Shown here: positions 9,134 through 16,745 of the stretch, one piece after another
Numbering within the stretch: the stretch's first letter is position 1
Layout of the letters: each line of letters starts with the position of its first letter
Source of the DNA: Bacteroidota bacterium
GTDB lineage: Bacteria; Bacteroidota; Bacteroidia; NS11-12g; UBA955
Length of the DNA: 64,000 nucleotides
Assembly: GCA_027488835.1 (NCBI GenBank)
Contig: JAIYAW010000001.1
Coordinates: 124,001-188,000 of the forward strand
Direction: 5' to 3'
Made by a program: the position numbers and the translations under genes
Notes under the pieces: generated by a model
Seen by the model: the letters and a program-made list of their open reading frames with translations, nothing else
What the model was told of the DNA's origin: nothing
The model's database searches: none

Positions 9134-10350
9134 GGTTAATTTGGCTCATAGCGCGTAAATATTTTTTCTCTCGGAAAAATCCCTCAGCAATCAATATCAT
9201 TACGGGAATTTCGATGGCTGGCTATGCCGTAGGCGCTTTGGCTTTGATTATTTTGTTGTCGGCCTTGAATGGGTTTGAGTCTACTATTTTTGGGGGATAC
9301 ACTCACGGCGATGCCGATTTAAAGGTGGTTGCAACCAAGGGAAAAGTTTTCAAATTGGGTGATGACACTTTAAAGAAACTAGCGAAAATTAAAGGGGTTA
9401 CGTCGTATTTCAAATGCCTGGAGGACAAGGCAATTGTGAAATATAACGACCAACAAACGGTTGCGTTGGTGCGCGGTGTCGACAATGGCATTATGAAGAC
9501 ATTAAGCATTGATAGTTTAATTATTGATGGCCGAAAGTTGTTGTACGATGTTAAAAGCGAGCGTAATTTGGCTTGGTTATCGGAAGGTTTGATTTACAAA
9601 CTAAATATTGCCCAGGAAAATGCCGAATTAGAATTGATGGAACCCGACAGAACATCGTCGAGTGTTTCGCAAACAGTTCTAAACCAAGAAATGGTGAATG
9701 TTTCGGCAATGATTCATTTGGGTGAAGATCATAACGATGCCACGCTTTACGTGCCAATGTCGGTTGCTGAGAGTTTGTTTTCGCGTGAAAACGAAATGAG
9801 TTCCCTCGAAATTAAAATTAATCCTGCCCAATTTGAAAAGTGCAACAATGAAATTCTAGCTTTGCTGGGTCCTGAATTTTCCCTTCTCAACAGAAAAGAG
9901 CAGCACAAAACCATGTATAAAATGTTCAACACCGAAAAATGGGTGTCGTTTGCCCTGTTGGCATTTATTTTGCTTTTGATTTCGTTCAATTTGTTTGGCG
10001 CCATTAGAATGATGATGATTGATAAGAAGACCGATTTGGCCATGTTAAATGCACTTGGAATGCGGTTTAACCATATACACAGGGTCTTTCTATTTGAGGG
10101 ATTTTTAGTGGCCGTAATAGGAAGTATCTTGGGAATTGGAATGGGAGTGGGGTTGGTTTTGTTGCAACAGAAATACGGTTTTGTTACCACACAATCTACA
10201 TTTGCAATGGCTTATCCAGTTAAATTGGCTACGGGGGACATTTTACTTGTGCTCGCGTTGAATACGTTTTTGGCTTTGTTCACGTCGTTTTTGGCCAAGC
10301 AAAGTGTAGTTTTAGGCGATCGTTTTTTACATCCCTCTAAAATAAGTTGA
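9130..10350 (+). CDS. FtsX-like ABC permease of the lipoprotein-releasing (LolC/LolE) type
   Basis: 406 aa, starting with TTG that overlaps the rbfA stop (TTGA). N-terminus RLIWLIARKYFFSRKNPSAI followed by a first membrane helix ending in LSALNGFE, a large periplasmic MacB-like domain (about 50-270), then three membrane helices including FNLFGAIRMMMIDKKTDLAML, the conserved FtsX-domain block. This matches LolC/E-family permeases that extract lipoproteins from the inner membrane. Bacteroidota usually encode one such permease that works with a separately encoded LolD ATPase; none is seen here. Confidence 0.88.
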   Translation: MRLIWLIARKYFFSRKNPSAINIITGISMAGYAVGALALIILLSALNGFESTIFGGYTHGDADLKVVATKGKVFKLGDDTLKKLAKIKGVTSYFKCLEDKAIVKYNDQQTVALVRGVDNGIMKTLSIDSLIIDGRKLLYDVKSERNLAWLSEGLIYKLNIAQENAELELMEPDRTSSSVSQTVLNQEMVNVSAMIHLGEDHNDATLYVPMSVAESLFSRENEMSSLEIKINPAQFEKCNNEILALLGPEFSLLNRKEQHKTMYKMFNTEKWVSFALLAFILLLISFNLFGAIRMMMIDKKTDLAMLNALGMRFNHIHRVFLFEGFLVAVIGSILGIGMGVGLVLLQQKYGFVTTQSTFAMAYPVKLATGDILLVLALNTFLALFTSFLAKQSVVLGDRFLHPSKIS

Positions 10351-10351
10351 T

Positions 10352-10912
10352 ATGAAATTTTTATTTGTTGGTTTAGGTAATCCCGGTGATGAATATGCGC
10401 ATACCCGTCACAACATTGGGTTTGACGTTTTAGATGCTCTTTGTGAATCGAAGGGTGGATCTTGGCAATCTGTGAAACATGGTTGGATGGCTGAAGTTTC
10501 GCACAAGGGTAAAAAACTGCTTTTGTTGAAACCGAATACCTATATGAATTTGTCTGGGAAGGCTGTTTCGTATTGGATGCAGCAAGAGAAAATGGCATTG
10601 GAAAACGTAATTGTAATAACCGACGATTTGGCCCTTCCTGTTGGTAAGCTTCGTTTGAAATTAAAAGGGAGCGATGGCGGCCACAATGGATTGAAGAGCA
10701 TCAATGCGTCGTTGAATACTTTAAATTATCCGCGTTTGCGTTTTGGAATAGGCAGTGAATTTGCTAAAGGACAGCAAGTTGATTTTGTGTTAGGAAAATG
10801 GACAGGTGAAGAACAACCTGTTATTGATGAGTCTGTGAAGCGCGCAGTTGCCGGAATTGAGGAATTGGTTTGGCAAGGGTTTGACAGGGCGATGGAGGGT
10901 TTGAACCGGTAG
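10352..10912 (+). CDS. pth: Peptidyl-tRNA hydrolase
   Basis: 186 aa. Cleaves the ester bond of peptidyl-tRNA released from stalled ribosomes. Seen: FVGLGNPGDEYAHTRHNIGFD with the catalytic His20, PNTYMNLSG (61-69) and the DDLALPVGKLRLKLKGSDGG block followed by H111-N112-G113. All catalytic residues (N, H, D) are present. Starts 1 nt after the permease stop. Confidence 0.97.
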   Translation: MKFLFVGLGNPGDEYAHTRHNIGFDVLDALCESKGGSWQSVKHGWMAEVSHKGKKLLLLKPNTYMNLSGKAVSYWMQQEKMALENVIVITDDLALPVGKLRLKLKGSDGGHNGLKSINASLNTLNYPRLRFGIGSEFAKGQQVDFVLGKWTGEEQPVIDESVKRAVAGIEELVWQGFDRAMEGLNR

Positions 10913-11030
10913 GGTTTATAAAAGTTTATAAGTGTTTATAAAAGTTGGGTTTGGAATCACTTTGCCCTAAACGAGTTAAACTATTTTAAACAAAAATAGG
11001 CGGAGCCGTATACAACGGAGTGTTTTTTGA
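10912..11030 (+). repeat. Decamers and mini-hairpin in the pth-DUF433 spacer
   Basis: Four forward decamers at 10914-10947 (GGTTTATAAAAGTTTATAAG and on), then a GGC-GGA-GCC three-base-loop hairpin at 10989-10997 followed by a related CAACGGAG sequence. The spacer ends in the promoter of the next gene. Confidence 0.7.
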
Positions 11031-11056
11031 TAATTATTATATTTTTTGTATCTTTG
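11026..11056 (+). promoter_or_regulatory. Promoter of the DUF433 gene
   Basis: TTTG at 11026-11029, 19-nt spacer, TATCTTTG at 11049-11056: the best complete match to the Bacteroidota -33/-7 promoter in the window. The ATG follows after 11 nt. Confidence 0.75.
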
Positions 11057-11067
11057 ATAAAAGCTAA

Positions 11068-11274
11068 ATGAAAAAATTTCAAGAGTTTATAGTAATTGAT
11101 CCTAATATTCGTTTCGGTAAACCAATATTAAAAAACACCAGAATTTCGGTGGGTGATGTTATTGGTTGGTTATCTGATGGTCAAGAAAAAAATGAGATTA
11201 TTTCTGATTTTCCTGAACTAACAGTTGAAATGATCAATGCTTGTTTGGCATTTGTTGCGAAAAGAGAATTATAA
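11068..11274 (+). CDS. DUF433 (antitoxin-like) protein
   Basis: 68 aa. The pattern FIVIDPNIRFGKPILKNTRI, then VGDVIGWLSDGQ, EIISDFPELTVEMINACLAF, is the DUF433 helix-turn-helix family. Members are often the antitoxin half of a pair with a DUF5615 PIN-like toxin encoded directly after. Here no partner follows: the next gene is 200 bp away and unrelated, and the spacer holds repeats. It has its own strong promoter. Either an orphan antitoxin or a stand-alone DNA-binding protein. Confidence 0.85.
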   Translation: MKKFQEFIVIDPNIRFGKPILKNTRISVGDVIGWLSDGQEKNEIISDFPELTVEMINACLAFVAKREL

Positions 11275-11447
11275 GGTTTATAAGTGATTATAAGCGTTTA
11301 TAAAAGTTTAGACTATTCGAGGTTAGACGGATTATCCCGAAAGCTTTCGGGAAGATTAGACGGTTTGGAAACCCTAAACCCTAAACGAGCGAAGCTCTTC
11401 TAAATCCTAAACACTAAACCAGCGGAGCTCTTCTAAACCCTAAACAA
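11270..11447 (+). repeat. Mixed repeat spacer between DUF433 gene and B12-domain gene
   Basis: Forward decamers at 11272-11312, palindrome CCCGAAAGCTTTCGGG at 11336-11351, then CCCTAAAC-type spacers carrying GAGC-GAA-GCTC at 11387-11397 and AGC-GGA-GCT at 11421-11429. All three repeat classes of the window occur together. Confidence 0.8.
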
Positions 11448-11459
11448 TAAAAAAATCAT

Positions 11460-11467
11460 TATCTTTG
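11460..11467 (+). promoter_or_regulatory. -7 box of the B12-domain gene
   Basis: TATCTTTG, exact TAnnTTTG, 8 nt before the ATG at 11476. Confidence 0.6.
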
Positions 11468-11475
11468 CTTTCCTT

Positions 11476-11892
11476 ATGGAAATTTCTGAAAACAGACCAA
11501 TTAGGGTATTGATTGCGAAAGTGGGATTGGATGGACATGATCGTGGAGCGAAAGTGATTGCTTCGGCGTTGCGTGATGCTGGTATGGAAGTGATTTACAC
11601 CGGTTTGCGACAAACACCTGAAATGGTGGTTCAAACCGCTATCCAAGAAGACGTTGACGCCATTGGCGTAAGTATTTTGAGTGGTGCCCACAATACAGTA
11701 TTTCCTAGAATTTTGAATTTATTGAAAGATAATGACATCAATGATGTTTTGTTAACTGGCGGCGGAATCATTCCCGATGCTGATATGTCTGAACTCAACC
11801 AATTGGGCGTAGCACGACTTTTTGCACCAGGTACCGAAATGGCAGAGATTGTTTCCTACATCCAAAATTGGGTAAAGGAAAACAGAAATTAG
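11476..11892 (+). CDS. Stand-alone cobalamin-binding subunit, methylmalonyl-CoA mutase type
   Basis: 138 aa, a single B12-binding Rossmann-like domain. Seen: [10 protein letters not shown] (the DxHxxG lower-ligand motif with the cobalt-binding His), VSILSGAH (SxL motif) and LTGGGIIP (GG motif). Sequence style matches the C-terminal domain of methylmalonyl-CoA mutase and the small subunits of split acyl-CoA mutases. It must pair with a separately encoded catalytic TIM-barrel subunit, which is not in the window. Which acyl-CoA mutase it serves cannot be told. Confidence 0.88.
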   Translation: MEISENRPIRVLIAKVGLDGHDRGAKVIASALRDAGMEVIYTGLRQTPEMVVQTAIQEDVDAIGVSILSGAHNTVFPRILNLLKDNDINDVLLTGGGIIPDADMSELNQLGVARLFAPGTEMAEIVSYIQNWVKENRN

Positions 11893-11921
11893 AAGCATTA
11901 AGGTTTATGGTTTCACAAACC

Positions 11922-11957
11922 CAAATTTTATAAACGCTTATAAACCTTTATAAACCC
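11922..11957 (-). repeat. Inverted decamers directly upstream of comB
   Basis: ATTTTATAAACGCTTATAAA then CCTTTATAAACCC: three units in the TTATAAAC orientation, ending 3 nt before the comB ATG. No TAnnTTTG box is seen between repeat and gene. Confidence 0.75.
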
Positions 11958-11960
11958 TTC

Positions 11961-12647
11961 ATGACCATTGATACCATTCTCACCCCGGCCTTGTTTCATC
12001 TACACAATACTGATATTGAAAGTAAGCAAGTCGTTGTAATTGATATCCTTAGGGCAACAACTACCATGGTGGTGGCTTACGAAAATGGAGCCAAAAGTCT
12101 GGTTCCGGTTGAACATTTGGAAGATGCACTTGTTTATCGCGAAAAAGGATACCTAATCGCAGGTGAGCGGAATGGGGTGAAAGTTGAAGGCTTTGATATG
12201 GGAAATTCTCCCCAAGAATTTACTAAAAATGTTGTTGAGGGACAAAATATTGTCCTTTCTACCACCAATGGAACAAAGGCAATCAACGCTTGTAGTGCTG
12301 CCAAATTCCGTTATATATCATCGTTTCGAAACATTGATGCCATGGTAAAAACCATCATTGAAAACAATGTAGATGTGCTTTTGTTTTGTGCCGGCTGGAA
12401 AGACAAATTCAACTTAGAAGATACTGTTTTTGCTGGCGCTTTGGCGCAGCAGTTGCTCGACAATGGCTTAACTACCAATGACGACGCCACGAGAATGGCT
12501 TGTTCTTTGTGGAATTTAGCAAAACCCAATCTTGCCGAATTTCTTGCAGACGCTTCGCACGTGCAACGGTTTAAATCGCTGCATATTGAGTCTGACTTGG
12601 AGGTTTGTTTGAGGTTTAATACTTATTCAGACGTAGTAAGGGTTTAA
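11961..12647 (+). CDS. comB: 2-phosphosulfolactate phosphatase (ComB family)
   Basis: 228 aa. Family blocks seen in order: VVVIDILRATTTMVVAYENG, AGERNGVKVEGFDMGNSP, LSTTNGTKA, and LLFCAGWKDKFNLEDTVFAG. ComB is a Mg-dependent phosphatase giving sulfolactate from 2-phosphosulfolactate, known from methanogen coenzyme M synthesis and found in many bacteria. No other sulfolactate gene (comA, comC) is nearby, so the physiological substrate here is uncertain. Confidence 0.85.
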   Translation: MTIDTILTPALFHLHNTDIESKQVVVIDILRATTTMVVAYENGAKSLVPVEHLEDALVYREKGYLIAGERNGVKVEGFDMGNSPQEFTKNVVEGQNIVLSTTNGTKAINACSAAKFRYISSFRNIDAMVKTIIENNVDVLLFCAGWKDKFNLEDTVFAGALAQQLLDNGLTTNDDATRMACSLWNLAKPNLAEFLADASHVQRFKSLHIESDLEVCLRFNTYSDVVRV

Positions 12648-12660
12648 GTGTTTGTAATTA

Positions 12661-12871
12661 GAAGGTTTCATAGCATGTAATTAGAAGGTTTATAAGCGTT
12701 TATAAACGTTATTTTGCATAGAAAAATCCGAAAATTGACTTTCTAACTTATTTTCGATTCCACGTTGAACTTTCATAAACTTTCATAAACCCCCTAAACT
12801 TTTATAAACCTAAGAATTCCCTAAGCAACTTTTATAAACTTTCATAAACTCCCTAAACTCTCATAAACCTT
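12661..12871. repeat. Composite element copy A (comB - enoyl-CoA hydratase spacer)
   Basis: Short forward decamer arm (12687-12710), a core of about 58 bp (12713-12770, containing CTTATTTTCGATTCCACG and GTTGAAC), then a long inverted arm of TTATAAAC/TCATAAAC/CCTAAAC units to 12870. The inverted arm is duplicated here relative to copies B-D. The most diverged of the four copies. Confidence 0.75.
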
Positions 12872-12878
12872 TTTTTCT

Positions 12879-12886
12879 TACTTTTG
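12879..12886 (+). promoter_or_regulatory. -7 box of the enoyl-CoA hydratase gene
   Basis: TACTTTTG fits TAnnTTTG; the ATG follows after 11 nt (GTAAG plus an A-run). It sits just after the inverted arm of composite element A. Confidence 0.55.
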
Positions 12887-12897
12887 TAAGAAAAAAA

Positions 12898-13665
12898 ATG
12901 AATATCTCCACTCATACTGAAAATAATATTACCATCATCACAATTAACCGTGAAAGCAAATTGAATGCACTTACAATTGATACTTTGCGCGAAATCAAAG
13001 AGGCTGTTACAATTGCCAATGAAGATGATTCTGTGTATGGAATGATCATTACCGGAGCGGGACAAAAAGCTTTCGCAGCTGGTGCCGATATTTCTGAATT
13101 TGCACACTTTAACGAAGAGCAAGCTACCCGAATGAGTGCCGATGGTCACGATGTGATGAACACCATTGAAGATGGGAATAAAATTTGTATCGCTGCCGTG
13201 AATGGTTTTGCCTTGGGTGGAGGATGTGAGCTCGCAATGGCTTGTCACCTCAGAATCGCCAGTGCAAACGCCAAATTTGGTCAACCTGAAGTGAACTTAG
13301 GTGTGCCTCCAGGTTATGGCGGTACCCAAAGACTGATACAATTGATTGGAAAAGGCAAGGCCCTTGAGCTTCTCCTTACCGGCGATGCCATTGATGCCCA
13401 AACTGCTTTGCAATTGGGACTTGTGAACCATGTTGTGGAACAAGATCAATTGCTCGAATACTGCATGCAATTGATGCAAAAAATTGCATCGAAAAGCCCT
13501 TCTGCCGTGCACAAAGTTTTAAAATGTGTGAGCGACTTTTACCGTCCCAACGTAAACGGCATGCAGCGCGAAATTTATGAATTTGGTAGCGCCTTTGAAA
13601 CCCCCGACTTCCAAGAAGGCACGGTTGCGTTTTTAGAGAAACGGAAACCTAATTTTAGGAATTAA
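12898..13665 (+). CDS. Enoyl-CoA hydratase/isomerase family protein
   Basis: 255 aa crotonase. Seen: oxyanion-hole blocks AFAAGADISEF and ALGGGCELAMACH, with Glu111 and, in QPEVNLGVPPGYGGTQRL, Glu131, the two acidic residues that define an active hydratase. Likely hydrates trans-2-enoyl-CoA in fatty-acid or short-chain acyl-CoA breakdown. No other beta-oxidation gene is adjacent, so the substrate is unknown. The gene stands alone between two composite repeat elements. Confidence 0.92.
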   Translation: MNISTHTENNITIITINRESKLNALTIDTLREIKEAVTIANEDDSVYGMIITGAGQKAFAAGADISEFAHFNEEQATRMSADGHDVMNTIEDGNKICIAAVNGFALGGGCELAMACHLRIASANAKFGQPEVNLGVPPGYGGTQRLIQLIGKGKALELLLTGDAIDAQTALQLGLVNHVVEQDQLLEYCMQLMQKIASKSPSAVHKVLKCVSDFYRPNVNGMQREIYEFGSAFETPDFQEGTVAFLEKRKPNFRN

Positions 13666-13680
13666 TTCCTAAAATTAGGA

Positions 13681-13826
13681 GTTTATAAAGGTTTATAAGT
13701 GTTTATAAAAGTTTATAAGGGTTGATTTTCAATAAATTAAAACTCATACTGGATTTTATAACTTATTTTTGATTTACCAATGAACCCTTATAAACCTTCA
13801 TAAACCCCCTAAACTCTTATAAACTT
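13681..13826. repeat. Composite element copy B (enoyl-CoA hydratase - purQ spacer)
   Basis: Forward arm of four exact 10-bp units at 13681-13720, core 13725-13785 (CATACTGGATTTTATAACTT, ATTTTTGATTTACCAATG), inverted arm 13786-13826. The arms pair over about 42 bp; GTTTATAAGGGTT (13711-13723) and AACCCTTATAAAC (13783-13795) are perfect complements, giving a stem with a loop of about 60 nt. Confidence 0.85.
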
Positions 13827-13832
13827 TTTTCT

Positions 13833-13840
13833 TACCTTTG
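13833..13840 (+). promoter_or_regulatory. -7 box of the purQ promoter
   Basis: TACCTTTG fits TAnnTTTG and ends 4 nt before the ATG, so the mRNA is predicted to start at about the A of the start codon. Confidence 0.6.
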
Positions 13841-13844
13841 CACC

Positions 13845-14519
13845 ATGAAATTCGGAGTGGTAATTTTTCCAGGTTCAAACTGTGACCAAGATCTAATTGA
13901 CGTTTTGTCGGGGTATTCAAATGAAGCAGTTGAAAAACTTTGGCACAAATCAAGCGATTTGATGGGATGTACGCATATCTTTATTCCGGGTGGATTCAGC
14001 TACGGCGATTACCTTCGCTCCGGTGCCATTGCAAAATTGAGTCCTATTATGGATGCCGTTTCTCAACACGCTGCCAATGGCGGTTTTGTGATGGGAATTT
14101 GCAACGGATTTCAAATTTTAACCGAAAGCGGTTTGTTGCCAGGCGCTTTGCTTCGAAATACCAATATCAAATTCAATTGCAAAAATGTTTTCCTGAAACC
14201 AGGAACCACCGATAGCATGGTAACCAATAAATTATCTGACAATCAGGTAATTCAAGTTCCTATTGCCCACGGTGAGGGACGTTTTTATTGCGACGATACT
14301 ACCTTGGCTGAAATTGAAGCCAACAACCAAGTTATTTTCCGCTATTGTGATTCTGAGGGAAACACTACCGACGAATCCAATCCAAACGGATCAATTAACA
14401 ACATCGCAGGAATCACCAACGCCGGCCGCAACGTATTTGGCATGATGCCGCATCCAGAAAGATGTGCGGCGGAGTATTTGCTCAATTCAGACGGAAGGTT
14501 GGTATTTGAAAGTTTGTAA
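13845..14519 (+). CDS. purQ: Phosphoribosylformylglycinamidine synthase, glutaminase subunit
   Basis: 224 aa, class I glutamine amidotransferase. Supplies ammonia from glutamine to PurL in step 4 of purine synthesis. Seen: start KFGVVIFPGSNCDQD, IPGGFSYGDYLRSG, the nucleophile Cys86 in VMGICNGFQIL, and H203/E205 in GMMPHPERC completing the triad. The small stand-alone form implies a three-part PurLQS-type complex. purL and purS are not in the window. Confidence 0.96.
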   Translation: MKFGVVIFPGSNCDQDLIDVLSGYSNEAVEKLWHKSSDLMGCTHIFIPGGFSYGDYLRSGAIAKLSPIMDAVSQHAANGGFVMGICNGFQILTESGLLPGALLRNTNIKFNCKNVFLKPGTTDSMVTNKLSDNQVIQVPIAHGEGRFYCDDTTLAEIEANNQVIFRYCDSEGNTTDESNPNGSINNIAGITNAGRNVFGMMPHPERCAAEYLLNSDGRLVFESL

Positions 14520-14534
14520 ACCTTTGTAATTAGA

Positions 14535-14683
14535 GCGTTTATAAGTGTTTATAAAGGTTTATAAGCGTTTATAAAGGTTCGGTTTGCAATAAATAAAAAA
14601 TGATACTGGATTTTATAAGTTATTTTTGATTACACGTTGAACTCTTATAAACCTTCATAAACTCCCTAAACTTTTATAAACCT
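14535..14683. repeat. Composite element copy C (purQ - aroQ spacer)
   Basis: Forward arm 14535-14579, core 14583-14640 (ATGATACTGGATTTTATAAG, TATTTTTGATTACACG), inverted arm 14641-14683. Core nearly identical to copies B and D. Confidence 0.85.
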
Positions 14684-14699
14684 ATATTTTTTGAATGTA

Positions 14700-15143
14700 A
14701 TGAAAAAAATACTAATACTAAACGGTCCCAACTTAAACTGGCTTGGGAAAAGAGAGCCTGAAATATACGGAAACGAGGGATTGGATGATATGATAAACGC
14801 GTTGAGACAGCAGTTTCCGGAGGTGGAAATTGATGCGCTTCAATCGAATGTGGAGGGTGAACTCATTAATTGTTTGCAACAAGGCGAAAATGATACATCT
14901 ATTCATGGAATTGTGTTCAACGCTGGCGGTTACACCCATACCAGCATCGCACTTGCCGATACGCTTAAAGCTATGAGCAAAAAAGTAATATTAGTCCACC
15001 TCAGTAACATTTACGCCCGAGAGCCAGAACGACATACAGATTTGCTTTTAGCCAACGCACATGGGTGTGTGCTTGGTTTAGGAAGTGATAGCTATGCGTT
15101 GGCGGTTTCATTTTTTTTAAAAAAAAAAAAAAAAAAGGATTAG
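14700..15143 (+). CDS. aroQ: 3-dehydroquinate dehydratase, type II
   Basis: 147 aa. Third step of the shikimate pathway. I use ATG at 14700; a TTG three codons earlier is in frame but unlikely. Seen: LILNGPNLNWLGKREPEIYG with the catalytic Tyr, FNAGGYTHTSIALADTL, and HLSNIYAREPERH. The C-terminus is odd: after SFFL the frame runs through 18 consecutive A (15119-15136), encoding six Lys and one Asp before the stop. Family members normally end about there without this tail, so its length depends on the homopolymer. Confidence 0.93.
   Translation: MKKILILNGPNLNWLGKREPEIYGNEGLDDMINALRQQFPEVEIDALQSNVEGELINCLQQGENDTSIHGIVFNAGGYTHTSIALADTLKAMSKKVILVHLSNIYAREPERHTDLLLANAHGCVLGLGSDSYALAVSFFLKKKKKKD
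15111..15136 (+). repeat. T8-A18 homopolymer at the aroQ 3' end
   Basis: Eight T followed by eighteen A inside the last codons of aroQ. Prone to replication slippage or sequencing error; it changes only the last residues and the stop position. Confidence 0.9.
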
Positions 15144-15500
15144 AAAGGATTAAAAAGGTTTATGAAGGATTATAAGTGTTTATAAAGGTTTATAAGTGTT
15201 TATTAAGGATTATAAGTGTTTATAAAAGTTTATGAGGGTTGAATGGTAGGAATTAGAAGGTTAATTGATAGTAATTAGAAGGATTATAAGTGTTTATAAA
15301 GGTTTATAAGTGTTTATTAAGGATTATGAGTGTTTATAAAAGTTTATGAGGGTTGAATGGTAGGAATTAGAAGGTTTATAAAAGTTTATAAGGGTTGATT
15401 TGCAATAAATAAAAACTGATACTGGAATTTATAACTTATTTTTGATTTACCAATGAACCCTCATAAACCTTCATAAACTCCCTAAACTTTTATAAACCTT
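15144..15500. repeat. Composite element copy D with expanded forward arm (aroQ - SDR spacer)
   Basis: About 360 bp without a gene. Forward decamers fill 15144-15398. Within them a 96-bp block at 15167-15262 is repeated at 15281-15376 with a single mismatch, a 114-bp direct duplication. Core at 15400-15455, inverted arm at 15456-15500. Confidence 0.85.
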
Positions 15501-15515
15501 TATTTTTTGAATGAA

Positions 15516-16508
15516 ATGAAAAAAATAGTAATTACCGGTGCAACGGGTTTACTCGGTTCCCACTTAGTAATGCATATACTCTCACGTGGCTACCACGTGG
15601 TGGCGATTAAGCGGGTGCATAGCGATATGAAGTTGTTTGAGTCGGTGAAGTTGCATTATTTGGAGCAGCAAAAAGATGAACTCAAGTTGCTTTTTGGTGG
15701 GATTGCGGTGGAGCTAGATTTGGAGAAACTGCGTGAGGGGTTGTTGAACCGTTTGAGTTGGGCTACTGCAGATATTCTGGATACCGATGCTTTGGTTGAG
15801 GCTTTTTCTTGTAAGGTAGATGCGGTATTTCATTGCGCGGCTATGGTGTCCTTCAAGAGAAAAGATAGGGATGTTATGATGGATAACAACATACAGGGCA
15901 CTGCCAATGTAGTAAACGCGTGTATCAAGTTGGGAATACCAACCTTGCTTCATGTGAGTTCTGTGGCGGCGTTGTCGCGGAAAGAGGGCAGTAATTTGAT
16001 TACAGCGGATTCTGAATGGGAGGATTCTCAATACAACACGGATTACGCCAAGAGCAAGTATTATTCTGAATTAGAGGCATGGCGTGGCAAGGAAGAGGGT
16101 CTCAATGTTGGGGTAATTAATCCGGGTATAATATTGGGAGTAGGTAGTGGAAACACACCTCAAAATCAGTTTATTGGCATTGTGAATGCGGGCAATCCTT
16201 TTGTTCCTATTGGGGGAAATGGGTTCGTTTGGGTAGACGATTTGTGTGTTCAAATGATACAGATGGTTGAGAATGCGGTGTTTGGGAAGCGCATGCTCGG
16301 TGTAACTCATAACCTAAAATATACCATACTTTTTAGTAATATTGCCAAGCTTGCAGGCAAAAAAGCCCCATCCATTCGCATTGAAGGCTGGGTCTATTCC
16401 TTATTATTGGGCCTTACATCAGTTTTTGATTTCTTAAGAATTCCTTTTCCGGTAAGCAAAGATTTGGTGGTGAGTACGAGCGCGGATAGTGTTTATGAAA
16501 TAGTTTAA
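15516..16508 (+). CDS. NAD(P)-dependent SDR-type oxidoreductase/epimerase
   Basis: 330 aa extended short-chain dehydrogenase. Seen: Rossmann motif VITGATGLLGSHLV at the N-terminus, FHCAAMVSF, HVSSVAALSR and the catalytic YAKSKY (YxxxK). Resembles dihydroflavonol-4-reductase-like proteins of unknown substrate common in Bacteroidota. ATG at 15516 is chosen; a TTG at 15507 is in frame, and a minimal ORF ATGAAATGA (15511-15519) overlaps the start. The leader of this gene is nearly identical to that of aroQ. Confidence 0.85.
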   Translation: MKKIVITGATGLLGSHLVMHILSRGYHVVAIKRVHSDMKLFESVKLHYLEQQKDELKLLFGGIAVELDLEKLREGLLNRLSWATADILDTDALVEAFSCKVDAVFHCAAMVSFKRKDRDVMMDNNIQGTANVVNACIKLGIPTLLHVSSVAALSRKEGSNLITADSEWEDSQYNTDYAKSKYYSELEAWRGKEEGLNVGVINPGIILGVGSGNTPQNQFIGIVNAGNPFVPIGGNGFVWVDDLCVQMIQMVENAVFGKRMLGVTHNLKYTILFSNIAKLAGKKAPSIRIEGWVYSLLLGLTSVFDFLRIPFPVSKDLVVSTSADSVYEIV

Positions 16509-16733
16509 AGGAGTCACTTCGTGCGATGTACTGCGCAAGTTGAAGTCTAAAGCCCCTCTATACGTTGAGCTGTTTAAGGATTCGCCTGTTTAATTTTGAA
16601 TCTAATCAAAAATTAACATCTATAAACGCTCATAAACGTACTAAACATTTATAAACACTACCATTCCTCAACCAATCTAACCTAATTTATTGTTGATTTA
16701 CAAAGTTTTCTTTAACCTTTATTATAAAAAGTT
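16509..16733. repeat. Repeat-bearing spacer before the MBOAT gene
   Basis: A CAC-TTC-GTG mini-hairpin at 16515-16523 and inverted TTATAAAC-type units at 16617-16655. This is the last clear array before the polysaccharide locus; the next is near 55.49 kb. Confidence 0.65.
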
Positions 16734-16741
16734 TAATTTCG
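16734..16741 (+). promoter_or_regulatory. -7 box candidate of the MBOAT operon
   Basis: TAATTTCG, one mismatch from TAnnTTTG, 4 nt before the GTG start. The spacing matches the other near-leaderless genes in the window. Confidence 0.4.
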
Positions 16742-16745
16742 CTCT

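Noticed and set aside
11476-11892. Complete methylmalonyl-CoA mutase.
   Set aside because: Only the B12 domain is present; no TIM-barrel catalytic domain or partner gene lies nearby.
15144-15500. Insertion sequence or integrated element at the long decamer array.
   Set aside because: No transposase or integrase frame, no target duplication and no tRNA gene.
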